Assembly (NCBI RefSeq): GCF_005887555.1
Contig: NZ_VCIA01000001.1
Location: 1-64,000, forward strand
Source of the DNA: Lentibacillus cibarius
GTDB lineage: Bacteria > Bacillota > Bacilli > Bacillales > Amphibacillaceae
Length of the DNA stretch: 64,000 nt
Reading direction: 5' to 3'
Part shown: one piece after another, positions 36,082 through 45,235 of the stretch
Position numbering within the stretch: the first letter of the stretch is position 1
Layout: every line of letters starts with the position of its first letter
Translations under genes and position numbers: made by a program
The notes under the pieces: model-generated
The model's database searches: none
What the model was told of the DNA's origin: nothing
What the model saw: only the letters and a program-made list of their open reading frames with translations

Positions 36082-36114
36082 GAATAGAGGTGCCTATTAG
36101 TTGCACCTCTATTC
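36082..36114. terminator. Hairpin between catalase and ypbE-like genes
   Basis: GAATAGAGGTGC (36082-36093) and GCACCTCTATTC (36103-36114) form a perfect 12-bp stem between converging genes. Confidence 0.65.
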
Positions 36115-36115
36115 G

Positions 36116-36490
36116 CTACATACTTTTAATGAACTCCACAAGCTCTTCTCCCCACAGAAACAAAGCCCCTCCTATTAACACAACTATAATGATGATGACT
36201 GTTAGTAGACGAATGGTGATGCTGTTCATTTTAAATCTAATGCCTTTTTTGTTCTCGGTGTGTACCTCTTTACGCGGTGGTAGATCCAGTATATTAACAT
36301 ACCCCTCCCCTTGTTCTTGTTTTTTCGTATCATTCACATCCTCGTCTTCCTCGTCATTGCTAAGATTATTGGCGTTTTCAGATTCACTGTGGTCATCTTG
36401 AATTTCTGCGCTTTCTACTTCTTGAAGCAGTTCTCTTAAATCTTTAGCTTGGTCGTCGTATTCCTTTGTTTCTTTAGTCACTAACCCCAC
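36116..36490 (-). CDS. YpbE-like single-pass membrane protein without LysM
   Basis: 124 residues: a long acidic, low-complexity N-terminal half (EDEDVNDTKKQEQGEG), then one hydrophobic helix (about 95-114) and a short tail. The position downstream of ypbD corresponds to ypbE, but the extracellular LysM domain of the B. subtilis protein is absent. The start is uncertain: GTG at 36490 or GTG at 36481, both overlapping the ypbD end. Orientation is probably N-in. Homology to YpbE is inferred from position. Confidence 0.6.
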   Translation of the reverse strand: MGLVTKETKEYDDQAKDLRELLQEVESAEIQDDHSESENANNLSNDEEDEDVNDTKKQEQGEGYVNILDLPPRKEVHTENKKGIRFKMNSITIRLLTVIIIIVVLIGGALFLWGEELVEFIKSM

Positions 36491-37067
36491 CCCACTTTTG
36501 AAAACGAATAATCATTCCTAAAATAAAATCAACAGTGAAATGTGCCATAATGGTTACAGCCAAGTTTTCCGTAATAACAAATATATATCCGATATAAAAG
36601 CTCACAATCAGGACAGAAATGAACAATACGGGTTTTTTAAAATAACGAACATGAATCAATGCAAACAAACAGCTTGCGGTAATATAACCGAATACAGTCT
36701 GGATCACCCCGCGGAATAACAGTTCTTCACTGATGGCCACTGACAAAGCAATCAAAAAAATCCCCGCCACCGAGCGATTTTTAAAGATCCTTTCATTTAT
36801 ACCACCGTCATCATAGTATTTCTTTGGAAACACATACATTAGAAGCAAATCAGCGAAAACAATCACGCATCCAGTTAATATACCATAATAAATAATTTCA
36901 TTTATATCTATTCGAAATAAGTCAATCCACATTACCATCTTATCAAAGAATAGAAGGCTCAGTACAATACTTGTACCCAATAATAACAATTGAGTGAAAA
37001 ACAGTTGAATAAGTAATTCTTTATCGGATAGTTGCTTGATTAGTTCACTCTGTTTCTGCATATTCAT
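36474..37067 (-). CDS. ypbD: CPBP-family intramembrane metalloprotease (YpbD)
   Basis: A 197-residue multi-spanning protein of the CAAX/bacteriocin-processing (Abi) family. The signature EELLFRGVIQ is present around residue 115, and a histidine-containing helix (FALIHVRYF) and a later HFTVDFILG provide the other metal-ligand candidates. It overlaps recS by 23 bp and the ypbE-like gene by 17 bp. Substrate unknown. Confidence 0.85.
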   Translation of the reverse strand: MNMQKQSELIKQLSDKELLIQLFFTQLLLLGTSIVLSLLFFDKMVMWIDLFRIDINEIIYYGILTGCVIVFADLLLMYVFPKKYYDDGGINERIFKNRSVAGIFLIALSVAISEELLFRGVIQTVFGYITASCLFALIHVRYFKKPVLFISVLIVSFYIGYIFVITENLAVTIMAHFTVDFILGMIIRFQKWGGVSD

Positions 37068-38583
37068 CCCCGGGTAAGAATATATTTTTTAATTTTAATT
37101 CCCATGATGGCACTGGTTGACTTTCTTTCGTCTGTTCGGGTGTCCAATTTGTAAAGGAAAACCCGCAGTTGCTGCAGCATGCGAATAATGGTGGTTTAAG
37201 TGTACTTTGAAATCCTTTATAAAGCTTTTGGCGCAAACAGTTATCTGTTTGTATCCAGCTAGTCACTTCATATAATTTCCGGATTTTCAATGATGAGCGT
37301 TTATCGATAAATTTACTAATTTCCGATAATGTGTGTTTCCAGTGGTCCTGATGATAAACAATTGTATTATTCCTGATCATACCATTTTCTTCCATTTGGT
37401 AGCGTAAGAATCGCCATTGAATTTCATTTAACTCCAACATTGGCAACAGCTCTTCCATTGGCGGCAGCGCATCCAATTGTTTCAGCTTGCCGGCAATGCT
37501 GTACAACGCTTCCTGCCCAGGCAATTCATTTTCGATGATGGAGTTTGGAATTACTTTATCAGCCGGGCTATATAAGAGTAAACTTACACTCGATTTACCG
37601 TCACGTCCTGCTCTGCCAATTTCCTGAATGTAGGACTCGATCTGCAGTGGGAAGTGAAAGTGGACAATCAAACGTATATTGTGCTTATTGATCCCCATCC
37701 CGAATGCACTTGTGCAGCAAATAACGTCGAGTTGGTCATTCATAAATTGCTGCTGAATCGTTATCCTGTCCATTTGATCCATATCTCCATGGTAAAATGC
37801 AATCCGATGCGAGGGGACATGTTCAGTGAGGAGTGCAGCAGTCTCCTCTGTTTTTCGTTTGCTGGAAAAATAAATGAGCGTTGGGACACGATATCGCTTT
37901 AATAAACTGACAAGGATGTTCTGTTTTTCTTTATCACTATTTACTTCCTTTACCGTAAACGTGATATTGTCCCGGTCCATCGGGTATATATGTTTTTTCA
38001 TGGCAGGTCTATTCAACGATTTAATAATATCGTCCTGAACTTCCGGTGTCGCTGTAGCACTCAATGCCATGACAGCGGGATTACCCAATGATTTTAAAAC
38101 TGTCCCAAGACGCAAATAATCTGGTCTAAACTCATGCCCCCATTGTGATATGCAATGTGCCTCATCAATAACGAAGAGCCGAATAGAAATCTGTTTTAAT
38201 CGCTGAAAAATCTCATCGTACTGCAAAAGTTCCGGTGATAAATAAATTAATTTGAATTGATTTAATTCCCGAAGCACACGTTTTTTTTCCGGTACATTCA
38301 TAAAACTGTTCAAGGCAGCCACTGCTTTGAATCCTGTCGCTTTTAGCTGTCTGACCTGGTCTTCCATTAATGAAATTAGTGGTGAAACCACAATTGTCAT
38401 TCCCCCAAGAAACGTCGCGGGCAATTGGTAGCATAATGATTTTCCGGATCCAGTAGGAAGTATTCCCAATACATCATTTCCGGAAAGGGCATCTTTGATA
38501 ATTTCGGCTTGTCCTGGCCGGAATGATTCTAGATTAAATTGTTCCCGTAGCTGCTCTTTTAACTTATGTTTATCCACTTCCAT
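37045..38583 (-). CDS. recS: RecQ-family ATP-dependent DNA helicase (RecS type)
   Basis: Superfamily 2 helicase of about 512 residues. Motifs in order: GILPTGSGKSLCYQLPA (Walker A), VSPLISLMEDQV, VIDEAHCISQWGHEFRPDY (DEAH plus RecQ aromatic loop), ALSATATPEV, YHGDMDQMDR, and FGMGINKHNIRLIVH with QEIGRAGRDG. The C-terminal zinc-binding and HRDC regions are short (CCSNCGF remains), as in the smaller RecS. The ATG at 38583 follows AGGAGGGGG. Translationally coupled to ypbD. Confidence 0.93.
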   Translation of the reverse strand: MEVDKHKLKEQLREQFNLESFRPGQAEIIKDALSGNDVLGILPTGSGKSLCYQLPATFLGGMTIVVSPLISLMEDQVRQLKATGFKAVAALNSFMNVPEKKRVLRELNQFKLIYLSPELLQYDEIFQRLKQISIRLFVIDEAHCISQWGHEFRPDYLRLGTVLKSLGNPAVMALSATATPEVQDDIIKSLNRPAMKKHIYPMDRDNITFTVKEVNSDKEKQNILVSLLKRYRVPTLIYFSSKRKTEETAALLTEHVPSHRIAFYHGDMDQMDRITIQQQFMNDQLDVICCTSAFGMGINKHNIRLIVHFHFPLQIESYIQEIGRAGRDGKSSVSLLLYSPADKVIPNSIIENELPGQEALYSIAGKLKQLDALPPMEELLPMLELNEIQWRFLRYQMEENGMIRNNTIVYHQDHWKHTLSEISKFIDKRSSLKIRKLYEVTSWIQTDNCLRQKLYKGFQSTLKPPLFACCSNCGFSFTNWTPEQTKESQPVPSWELKLKNIFLPGDEYAETE

Positions 38584-38650
38584 TATCTGTCCCCCTCCTT
38601 CATAGTTGTTCATCTTATTCTTCATCCATTGTGTAACAAGATAAGATTAC

Positions 38651-39697
38651 TCACGAAAGTCTTTCCACCGCCAAGACGAGCCGGATTTGAAAATAACTGA
38701 TTGATTCGTTTACTTCTTGTTTAATATCTTTTAGCTTATACGTCAATGTGCTCTGTACGGCTTTTTTGATTTCCGCTTGTTCGGCAGGCGTTACATACTG
38801 ACTAAGGGGGAAATGGACATCGTACAGGGCAATTTCAACTAAATGATCATAAATGGTATTCAATTTTAGCTTTCGGATTGTTGCAATCTCTTCAGCCGTG
38901 TATTGGTTGTCCAGTAAGTTTTTTGTTTTCTCCGCTGAGTTAGATAACTCCGATTCTTTCGGAAGCTCCTTCATGATATGTGCCAGAAGTGGGCAGGTTT
39001 CCTGATTCTGTCCAATGATGGTCAACATACGGTGAGTGATGGCTGTTTTTAATAGCGGAACATCTAGTTTATCTAGACCATAATCTTCACTGATTTGAAA
39101 ACTACTTAGCCCGTACTGCTGATAACCAGTCAGACTGTCGGTGAAAACAGATGCCTCAAGTTCAGAGAATTGCTGGAGTAGCGCGTGCAGTTCATCATAC
39201 AGATTGCTGAGAAACGTATCTAAGTCATTCCGGCACTGATAAAATTGTTGTTTCACCCAACCGGTTACGACTGGTTTATCAACAACTGGGATAAAGTTCA
39301 AATTGCCCATTTTACTGTTTGTGAGTGTCTGAATAAGTAGCAATAAACGCTCGAAAAATACAGGGGCTAAGCGATGGAACTTACTTCCATTGAAATACTG
39401 AATCGGCAGCTTTTCCACTTGGTCGTTCATCCATTCGTAAGCAGCTTTAGACGGCGATACGGCCGTTTTGTTGATCAGCAGAAGATAATTATTCGTGCAA
39501 AGCTTATGTATGCGTTGATCAAAGTCTTGCTTCCGAAGGGTCGGATACACACCGAAAAAATGTTCCAATTGATAAAGACGAGCATCTTGCAGCGTTTGAA
39601 TGGACCGCTTTCCTTTCAGCAAGTGATAAATGGCAGCGATGCTTCTCCCCTTCTGAAATCGGGAGCAGCTTGTTAAAATAATATAATCAAAAAGCAT
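38651..39697 (-). CDS. ypbB: YpbB-like protein
   Basis: 348 residues, soluble, mainly helical, with a putative winged-helix region at the C-terminus (TAEEIATIRKLKLNTIYDHLVEIALY), which resembles the helix-turn-helix domain placed at the end of RecQ-type proteins and YpbB. It lies 67 bp before recS and is probably in the same transcript. It may aid RecS; that is inference only. Confidence 0.83.
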   Translation of the reverse strand: MLFDYIILTSCSRFQKGRSIAAIYHLLKGKRSIQTLQDARLYQLEHFFGVYPTLRKQDFDQRIHKLCTNNYLLLINKTAVSPSKAAYEWMNDQVEKLPIQYFNGSKFHRLAPVFFERLLLLIQTLTNSKMGNLNFIPVVDKPVVTGWVKQQFYQCRNDLDTFLSNLYDELHALLQQFSELEASVFTDSLTGYQQYGLSSFQISEDYGLDKLDVPLLKTAITHRMLTIIGQNQETCPLLAHIMKELPKESELSNSAEKTKNLLDNQYTAEEIATIRKLKLNTIYDHLVEIALYDVHFPLSQYVTPAEQAEIKKAVQSTLTYKLKDIKQEVNESISYFQIRLVLAVERLS

Positions 39698-39906
39698 GGC
39701 ATCCCCCCCTTTAAATACAACATTAATTTTACATACAACACATTCTACTTTATCTTAACACGTTACGCACCAGTTGAAATGTCCGAAATACCGTTTTACA
39801 ATAAAGATATAGATAATTAAACTAAAAATGAGTTTACGAGGCAGTATTTGTGGTTCCGGCTGCATGTTGTGGTTTTGAATTACGACCTCAGTCTACAAAC
39901 AGATAA

Positions 39907-40200
<294 letters not shown>

Positions 40201-40302
40201 CGAACGGTTATGGGGCAATTGTTCTTAAATGATGGTTCCTAGTTGAATAGAATTTTTATTTCCATATAAATAATAATCACTTTTGTTTGAAAAGTCAAAA
40301 GA

Positions 40303-40341
40303 AAAACGTTCTTAGTGGAGCACTGCCGCTAAGAACGTTTT
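40303..40341. terminator. Bidirectional terminator between fer and rsiX
   Basis: AAAACGTTCTTAG and CTAAGAACGTTTT form a perfect 13-bp stem between converging genes, with A/T-rich flanks. Confidence 0.88.
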
Positions 40342-40349
40342 AACTGATT

Positions 40350-41537
40350 TTATGAATCTGGAGTGACAGGATTGGCACCAAGTGGAACGTTGATTGGTTT
40401 TGTTAAGTCATACGGTCCAACTGTATCGTTCCCTGTGTTTGAAAATAATACTTCCTTATAACCGAAATTTTTAGCCGTCATTAAAATTGCATCAATCATT
40501 GTAATTACTTTCTGATCGGCAATTATTCTATCCCCATTGGAGAATGCAATTTCGAGCCGCGAACCATTCGTTTCTACTGATAAATTGGCTTGTTTTGGGA
40601 TTGTTTCATAAATATTAAACGGTTCTTCGTCTTTTTTCATCTCCGCTAAAGCTTGGCTAAAATCAGCCTGTTCGTTAATTGGAATCTGCGCAAGAAATTT
40701 TCTTTTGTTCTCTGCTGCGTGGTACTTTTTGTAGATTACCTTCTTTGAACGTAAAGGTAACTGTTTGACTTTTCCAATTTTGCCAAGGTTTACTTGCTTT
40801 TTGAAAACAGCCTTGTTTATACCATATGGACGAAACATAACAGCCAATTGATCCTCAAACATGGCTGCGTTTAAAGAACCTTGTAAAGAAAAATCTTTCG
40901 GAAGTTTGACGTTCACCTGATGATTGTCATCGTCGATACGGAAAGTTATATCGCTAAACATGTAGTTATTAACGCCCCACTTACTTTCTTGCAAATAACT
41001 GTCCAATTTATTTATATATGTCATTCGATTCGATGATTCCGGAACTACAAGCGATATCGGTATAATATATTGCCCTTGTAAATCTCCAACGGCACCATGA
41101 ATGACCATTTTGTCCCCATCAGAAGGTTGGACGATAAGTGAATCTGATTCTTTATTCATCATCCCCGCTTCATTGTTGGCTGCATCAAATGATTTTTTAT
41201 CTTGCATTATATGTGCGTCATTGCTAGATTCTTCATCATGCCCGGATCTTTCAAGCGAAGAATGATTATCCATTGCTTGATCAGCAGAACTGTCATTGGT
41301 ATTTTGAATCATTGAATTATTTATTGTCGGAATGAGTAAAAGAACTAACCCAATGGCCATTATAGTAGAAATGACAGGTATAAAAGCAAATCGTTTGTGT
41401 TTTCTTAATCCCGCCGGACCGTTGATTTCTGAGGAGACACGTTGGAACAATGTATCTTTATCAACATTGCTTTCTATTTTCGGCATTTGTTTTAATGCGT
41501 CTTTGATCTGCTTTTCGTTTTCGCCTGATCGTTTCAC
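40350..41537 (-). CDS. rsiX: Anti-sigma-X factor RsiX
   Basis: 395 residues with a cytoplasmic N-terminal part (about 1-45), one transmembrane helix (FIPVISTIMAIGLVLLLIP, about 48-68) and a long extracytoplasmic domain ending in GANPVTPDS. It overlaps the sigX gene by 4 bp, the usual arrangement for an ECF sigma factor and its anti-sigma. Sequence similarity to RsiX is judged from gene order (fer, rsiX, sigX, res) and overall architecture. Confidence 0.87.
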   Translation of the reverse strand: MKRSGENEKQIKDALKQMPKIESNVDKDTLFQRVSSEINGPAGLRKHKRFAFIPVISTIMAIGLVLLLIPTINNSMIQNTNDSSADQAMDNHSSLERSGHDEESSNDAHIMQDKKSFDAANNEAGMMNKESDSLIVQPSDGDKMVIHGAVGDLQGQYIIPISLVVPESSNRMTYINKLDSYLQESKWGVNNYMFSDITFRIDDDNHQVNVKLPKDFSLQGSLNAAMFEDQLAVMFRPYGINKAVFKKQVNLGKIGKVKQLPLRSKKVIYKKYHAAENKRKFLAQIPINEQADFSQALAEMKKDEEPFNIYETIPKQANLSVETNGSRLEIAFSNGDRIIADQKVITMIDAILMTAKNFGYKEVLFSNTGNDTVGPYDLTKPINVPLGANPVTPDS

Positions 41538-42070
41538 AATGCATCTCCTCCCTCTTGCTGCTGTAGATTAATGTATTTTCGCAATTGCTTAAGTCCACGG
41601 TGTTGGGTCGTTTTCACTTTACTAATACTGAAATTCAATACTTCGGCAGTCTCTTGTATCGAGAAGGACTGAATATAACGTAGAATGAGCACACTTCGTT
41701 GATCTGGTGTACATTTATTCAAATAACGGTAAACAGTTTGGATCATTTCATTTTGCACGGCAATTTCCTCGGGAAGCGGATGTTGATCGTGGATTAATTC
41801 ACCTTTCTCACTCCAGTCAAACAACTGAGAAATACGTTTGCGCTTCCGTTTTTGTTTACGAAAATAGTCAATTGTTATATGCCGGGCAATCGAAAAAAGC
41901 CATGTTTTCGGACTACTATCGCCTTTAAAGGAATCATATGAGTTCATTACTTTAATATAGACTTCCTGAACGAGGTCTTCACACGTTTCTTTGTCTTTGA
42001 CCATATAAAAAATAAATTGGTATAAATCATCATGATAATTTTCATAGAAGTACGCAAAAGTAGATTCCAT
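41534..42070 (-). CDS. sigX: ECF RNA polymerase sigma factor SigX
   Basis: 178-residue ECF sigma factor; in B. subtilis it controls cell-envelope charge and antimicrobial-peptide resistance genes. Region 2 is visible (LVQEVYIKVMNSYDSFKG, WLFSIARHITIDYFRKQKRKRKR) and region 4 (LRYIQSFSIQETAEVLNFSISKVKTTQHRGLKQL). It is preceded by a perfect autoregulatory promoter and overlaps rsiX. Gene order with resA-E is that of B. subtilis, apart from the DUF4430 gene placed between resE and sigX. Confidence 0.95.
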   Translation of the reverse strand: MESTFAYFYENYHDDLYQFIFYMVKDKETCEDLVQEVYIKVMNSYDSFKGDSSPKTWLFSIARHITIDYFRKQKRKRKRISQLFDWSEKGELIHDQHPLPEEIAVQNEMIQTVYRYLNKCTPDQRSVLILRYIQSFSIQETAEVLNFSISKVKTTQHRGLKQLRKYINLQQQEGGDAL

Positions 42071-42094
42071 TCAAACCCCCCGTTCATATTAATT

Positions 42095-42121
42095 GACGAC
42101 TGAATCTACTATAACGTTACA
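42095..42121 (-). promoter_or_regulatory. Autoregulatory sigma-X promoter
   Basis: On the minus strand TGTAAC (42116-42121) and CGTC (42095-42098) are spaced by exactly 17 bp, the known sigma-X consensus, 25 bp before the sigX start. Confidence 0.8.
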
Positions 42122-42138
42122 ATGACTTACTATATAAA

Positions 42139-42176
42139 CTGAAAAATACCAATCTGTTTAAATTGGTATTTTTCAG
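42139..42176. terminator. Terminator between the res operon and sigX
   Basis: CTGAAAAATACCAAT (42139-42153) and ATTGGTATTTTTCAG (42162-42176) form a perfect 15-bp stem. Confidence 0.85.
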
Positions 42177-42268
42177 TAAAACCCATTATGGGCATATCTT
42201 TAAAGCAGACAATAGTAAGCGTATCCGTCAAGTCAAGGAGTATCGGTTAATAAGTGTTCAGCTGTTGA

Positions 42269-42700
42269 TTACTGTGCATGTAAATCGAAACTCACTTGGT
42301 CACCTGGTGATAATTCGTATGCTGTAGCATCAACATTTGGCACTTCATCATTTACAGTGAATGTCCAAACTTTTTCCTCGTCTTCTTTTGGTGCCACACG
42401 TTCAATGGACGTTATTTGACCATCCGGAGCCGTTTTAACATAGAAATTTTCTTTCAGGACATCCATCAAAACCGCGCCTTTTTCAATTTCAATCTCTTTT
42501 TCATTTATATATTCCTGCTGATGATCCTTAGATATGGTAATTCGAACGATATCTTCATTCTGTTCTTCCATATCTCCATTTTCCTCTGTTTGTTGAGTTT
42601 GGTTGTCACTCTGGGACTGTTCAGCTTCATCAGCACTACACCCTACAGCAAAAACTGCAATGAATAGTAATGTTGCAATGTGTAACAACCATTTGTTCAT
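42269..42700 (-). CDS. DUF4430-type lipoprotein
   Basis: A 143-residue lipoprotein: signal peptide ending AVFAVGC (Cys21), an acidic linker rich in Q, E and D (about 22-50), then a domain of about 90 residues with INEKEIEIEKGAVLMDVLKENF, the WTFTVND segment and the C-terminal YELSPGDQVSFDLHAQ. This pattern is DUF4430, related to the C-terminal domain of cobalamin-binding transcobalamin. AGGAGG precedes the ATG, 16 bp after resE, so it probably belongs to the res transcript. No homologue stands here in B. subtilis. Function not known. Confidence 0.75.
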   Translation of the reverse strand: MNKWLLHIATLLFIAVFAVGCSADEAEQSQSDNQTQQTEENGDMEEQNEDIVRITISKDHQQEYINEKEIEIEKGAVLMDVLKENFYVKTAPDGQITSIERVAPKEDEEKVWTFTVNDEVPNVDATAYELSPGDQVSFDLHAQ

Positions 42701-42716
42701 GTCCAATTCCTCCTAT

Positions 42717-44477
42717 TCATTCTACTGGTATGTTGAATTCAAAGGTTGTTCCTTCGTTCATTCTGCTTTTAACGTTTATAGTGCCACCATGGGCTTCTAC
42801 AATATTTTTTGCAATAGCAAGTCCGAGCCCCGTACCCTTCTTCTTCCTATTTCTAGTCCGGGACTTATCCGCCTTGTAGAACCGTTCAAAGACAAACGGT
42901 ATGTCATCTTCCGGTATGCCGGCCCCGTTGTCTTCAATTGACACATAAAAGTTGGATGCAGTACTTTCAATAGTAACATTTACAAAACCATTTTCTCCGG
43001 TATGCCTGATAGCATTATCAATCAAATTGGTGAAGACTTGTTCCATGCGATCCGGGTCAAAGGCAATAGTTCCTTCCTCCAAGTGTTTTTCCAAGTGTAG
43101 TGTAACATTATTCTCTTCTGCCGGACCTTTAAATTTTTTCAAGATCCGATTTGTATAGGCGCTGGCATCAATCATTTCCTTGTTCAATTGATTATGCCCC
43201 GCTTCCATACGCGCCAGGTCGAGCAGTTCATTGACAAGACGGCCCATTCGCATGGATTCATCGTGAATGATTTGTGCCAGTTCGTTTTTCTCTTCTTTCG
43301 ATTCAGCAACACCATCAACGATTGCTTCACTGTACCCTTGTAACATCGATATAGGTGTACGCAGTTCATGCGAGACGTTAGCTATAAAATCCTCCCGCAG
43401 TTTATCTGATCGTCTTTCCTCTGTCATGTCTCGAAGCACCGCGACGGCACCTCGGATATAAGATTGATCATAAAGCGGGGTCATAATCATCACCCATGTA
43501 CGCCCTTGTGTGGTAATTTCCTGAATCGCTTCCTTTTCATCTTGAATAACACTTTGAAGTAGCGTGTTTAAAGGTTCTGGAGCTTTGGAATTGTCTTTTG
43601 TGTTTGTAAGGTCATTTTCATAGTATAAGTTCTCAATGAACATTTCAGCGGGACGGTTCGTAATCAGCATGTCACCATTTCGGTTAAGGGTTATAACCCC
43701 ATCGGCCATGGAAGTGACAATACCGGAAAATTGCTCCTTTTCCTGCCTTAAGGCATTAATATGAAATTTCAGCTGTCTACCCATCCGGTTAAACGCCATT
43801 GCCAATTCACCGATTTCATCATGGGTAAGGATGGGTACCTTCGTGTTGAACTCCCCTCTAGTAAGGTCAATCGCTGCTTCCCGCATTTTAATTAACGGCG
43901 ATGTAATCCTCGTCGATAGGAAAAAAGCAAATATTGTTGTAAGTATAATGGCAATCCCGGCAGCAAGCAAAATAATTTTTGTTGTTTCAGCCTTGGTTTG
44001 ATTAACGATATCTAATGATTGGTAAACAAACACGGCACCATTTTGATTGATTGGTTTACCGACAACCAAAGCCTCAATATTTGTATCAGGAAGAAGGGTT
44101 TGTTTTTTCACCTTTTCCCCTTTTGCAAAAACGTTCTTCAGTTCTTCGTCATTACGCAGCCATTTAGCATTCAGATCGTTTAAATCGCTGTCCGCACTTT
44201 CTGAGGTCCAGAACGCACCATCACCGGAAATAACAGCAACTCGACTGAGCGGGTCTTTGACTAATGAAGCGTTTTCCAGGGCAAGATCATGATCTTCATA
44301 CTGCTCGATCATCCTGGATACCTTCTGTGCGGTTTGCATCATATCCTTTTCCGCCTGTTCGACATGATAATCCTCGAAAAACTCCAATAATAATATAGTT
44401 AAGATGAACAGAACAAAAGAAACTAGCAATAAGATGGTTATTGCTAGTTTACCTACAACACTGCGCCAAAACATCAC
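42717..44477 (-). CDS. resE: Redox-responsive sensor histidine kinase ResE
   Basis: 586 residues: first transmembrane helix (about 8-30), an extracellular domain to about 165, a second helix (about 170-192), HAMP linker (STRITSPLIKMREAAIDL), PAS domain (about 245-350), H-box FIANVSHELRTPISMLQGY, and the ATPase domain with N, G1 (DNGAGIPEDD) and G2 (KGTGLGLAIAKNIV) boxes. It phosphorylates ResD when oxygen is limiting or the quinone pool is reduced. Start overlaps resD by 4 bp. Confidence 0.95.
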   Translation of the reverse strand: MMFWRSVVGKLAITILLLVSFVLFILTILLLEFFEDYHVEQAEKDMMQTAQKVSRMIEQYEDHDLALENASLVKDPLSRVAVISGDGAFWTSESADSDLNDLNAKWLRNDEELKNVFAKGEKVKKQTLLPDTNIEALVVGKPINQNGAVFVYQSLDIVNQTKAETTKIILLAAGIAIILTTIFAFFLSTRITSPLIKMREAAIDLTRGEFNTKVPILTHDEIGELAMAFNRMGRQLKFHINALRQEKEQFSGIVTSMADGVITLNRNGDMLITNRPAEMFIENLYYENDLTNTKDNSKAPEPLNTLLQSVIQDEKEAIQEITTQGRTWVMIMTPLYDQSYIRGAVAVLRDMTEERRSDKLREDFIANVSHELRTPISMLQGYSEAIVDGVAESKEEKNELAQIIHDESMRMGRLVNELLDLARMEAGHNQLNKEMIDASAYTNRILKKFKGPAEENNVTLHLEKHLEEGTIAFDPDRMEQVFTNLIDNAIRHTGENGFVNVTIESTASNFYVSIEDNGAGIPEDDIPFVFERFYKADKSRTRNRKKKGTGLGLAIAKNIVEAHGGTINVKSRMNEGTTFEFNIPVE

Positions 44478-45190
44478 GTATCATCCACCTCAAATTTGTA
44501 ACCGACACCCCAAACCGTAACAATCATATTGGCAGCATCCTTGGATACTTTTGTAAGTTTTTCGCGGAGGCGTTTTACATGCGTGTCAACTGTGCGTAAA
44601 TCCCCAAAGAATTCATACTCCCAAACTTCTTTAAGCAATACTTCCCTACTAAATACTTTGTCAGGTACCTCAGCCATAAAACATAGAAGTTCGTATTCTT
44701 TTGGTGTAAGACTCACTTCTTCTCCATCTGCCGTCACACGATGTGCATCATAATCAATGGTCAGATGAGGGAACACAATAAGATTTTTTGTCGGTGTCTC
44801 CGCCTCATTATAATCGTGAGAAGAGACTCGTCTAAGAATCGCCTTGACTCGCAGCACAACTTCTCTCGGACTGAAAGGTTTTACAATGTAATCATCACTT
44901 CCAACTTCAAGGCCTTCCACACGATTGGATTCTTCCCCTTTGGCCGTAAGCATAATAATTGGTGTATTTTTTTCATTGCGTAATTTCTTTGTAACCTCAA
45001 TGCCATCCATTTCCGGCATCATAATATCAAGTAAAATGACATCATAATCATTATCCAACGCAAGTTCCAATGCTTCCTTACCATTTTCGGCTTCTTCTAC
45101 AATAAAATCTTCTTTTTCTAAATACATTTTTACCAGCCGACGAATCCTGTCTTCATCGTCGACAACCAAAATCTTAGCATTCTTCTCCAT
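44474..45190 (-). CDS. resD: Response regulator ResD
   Basis: 238 residues of OmpR type. Receiver residues: DDED near the N-terminus, the phosphoacceptor in VILLDIMMPEMDG, and K in IVKPFSPRE. The winged-helix domain ends with VDTHVKRLREKL and VWGVGYKFEV. ResD activates genes for cytochrome maturation and nitrate or low-oxygen respiration. It follows resC with 45 bp and precedes resE. Confidence 0.95.
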   Translation of the reverse strand: MEKNAKILVVDDEDRIRRLVKMYLEKEDFIVEEAENGKEALELALDNDYDVILLDIMMPEMDGIEVTKKLRNEKNTPIIMLTAKGEESNRVEGLEVGSDDYIVKPFSPREVVLRVKAILRRVSSHDYNEAETPTKNLIVFPHLTIDYDAHRVTADGEEVSLTPKEYELLCFMAEVPDKVFSREVLLKEVWEYEFFGDLRTVDTHVKRLREKLTKVSKDAANMIVTVWGVGYKFEVDDT

Positions 45191-45235
45191 GCAAATCCCC
45201 CTACTATTTCAAAATATAACACCCACACTCATGTT

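Noticed and set aside
35946..36401. Plus-strand ORF of 151 codons after the catalase gene
   Set aside because: It overlaps the catalase end and is antisense to the ypbE-like gene; serine-rich composition is that of a complementary-frame artefact.
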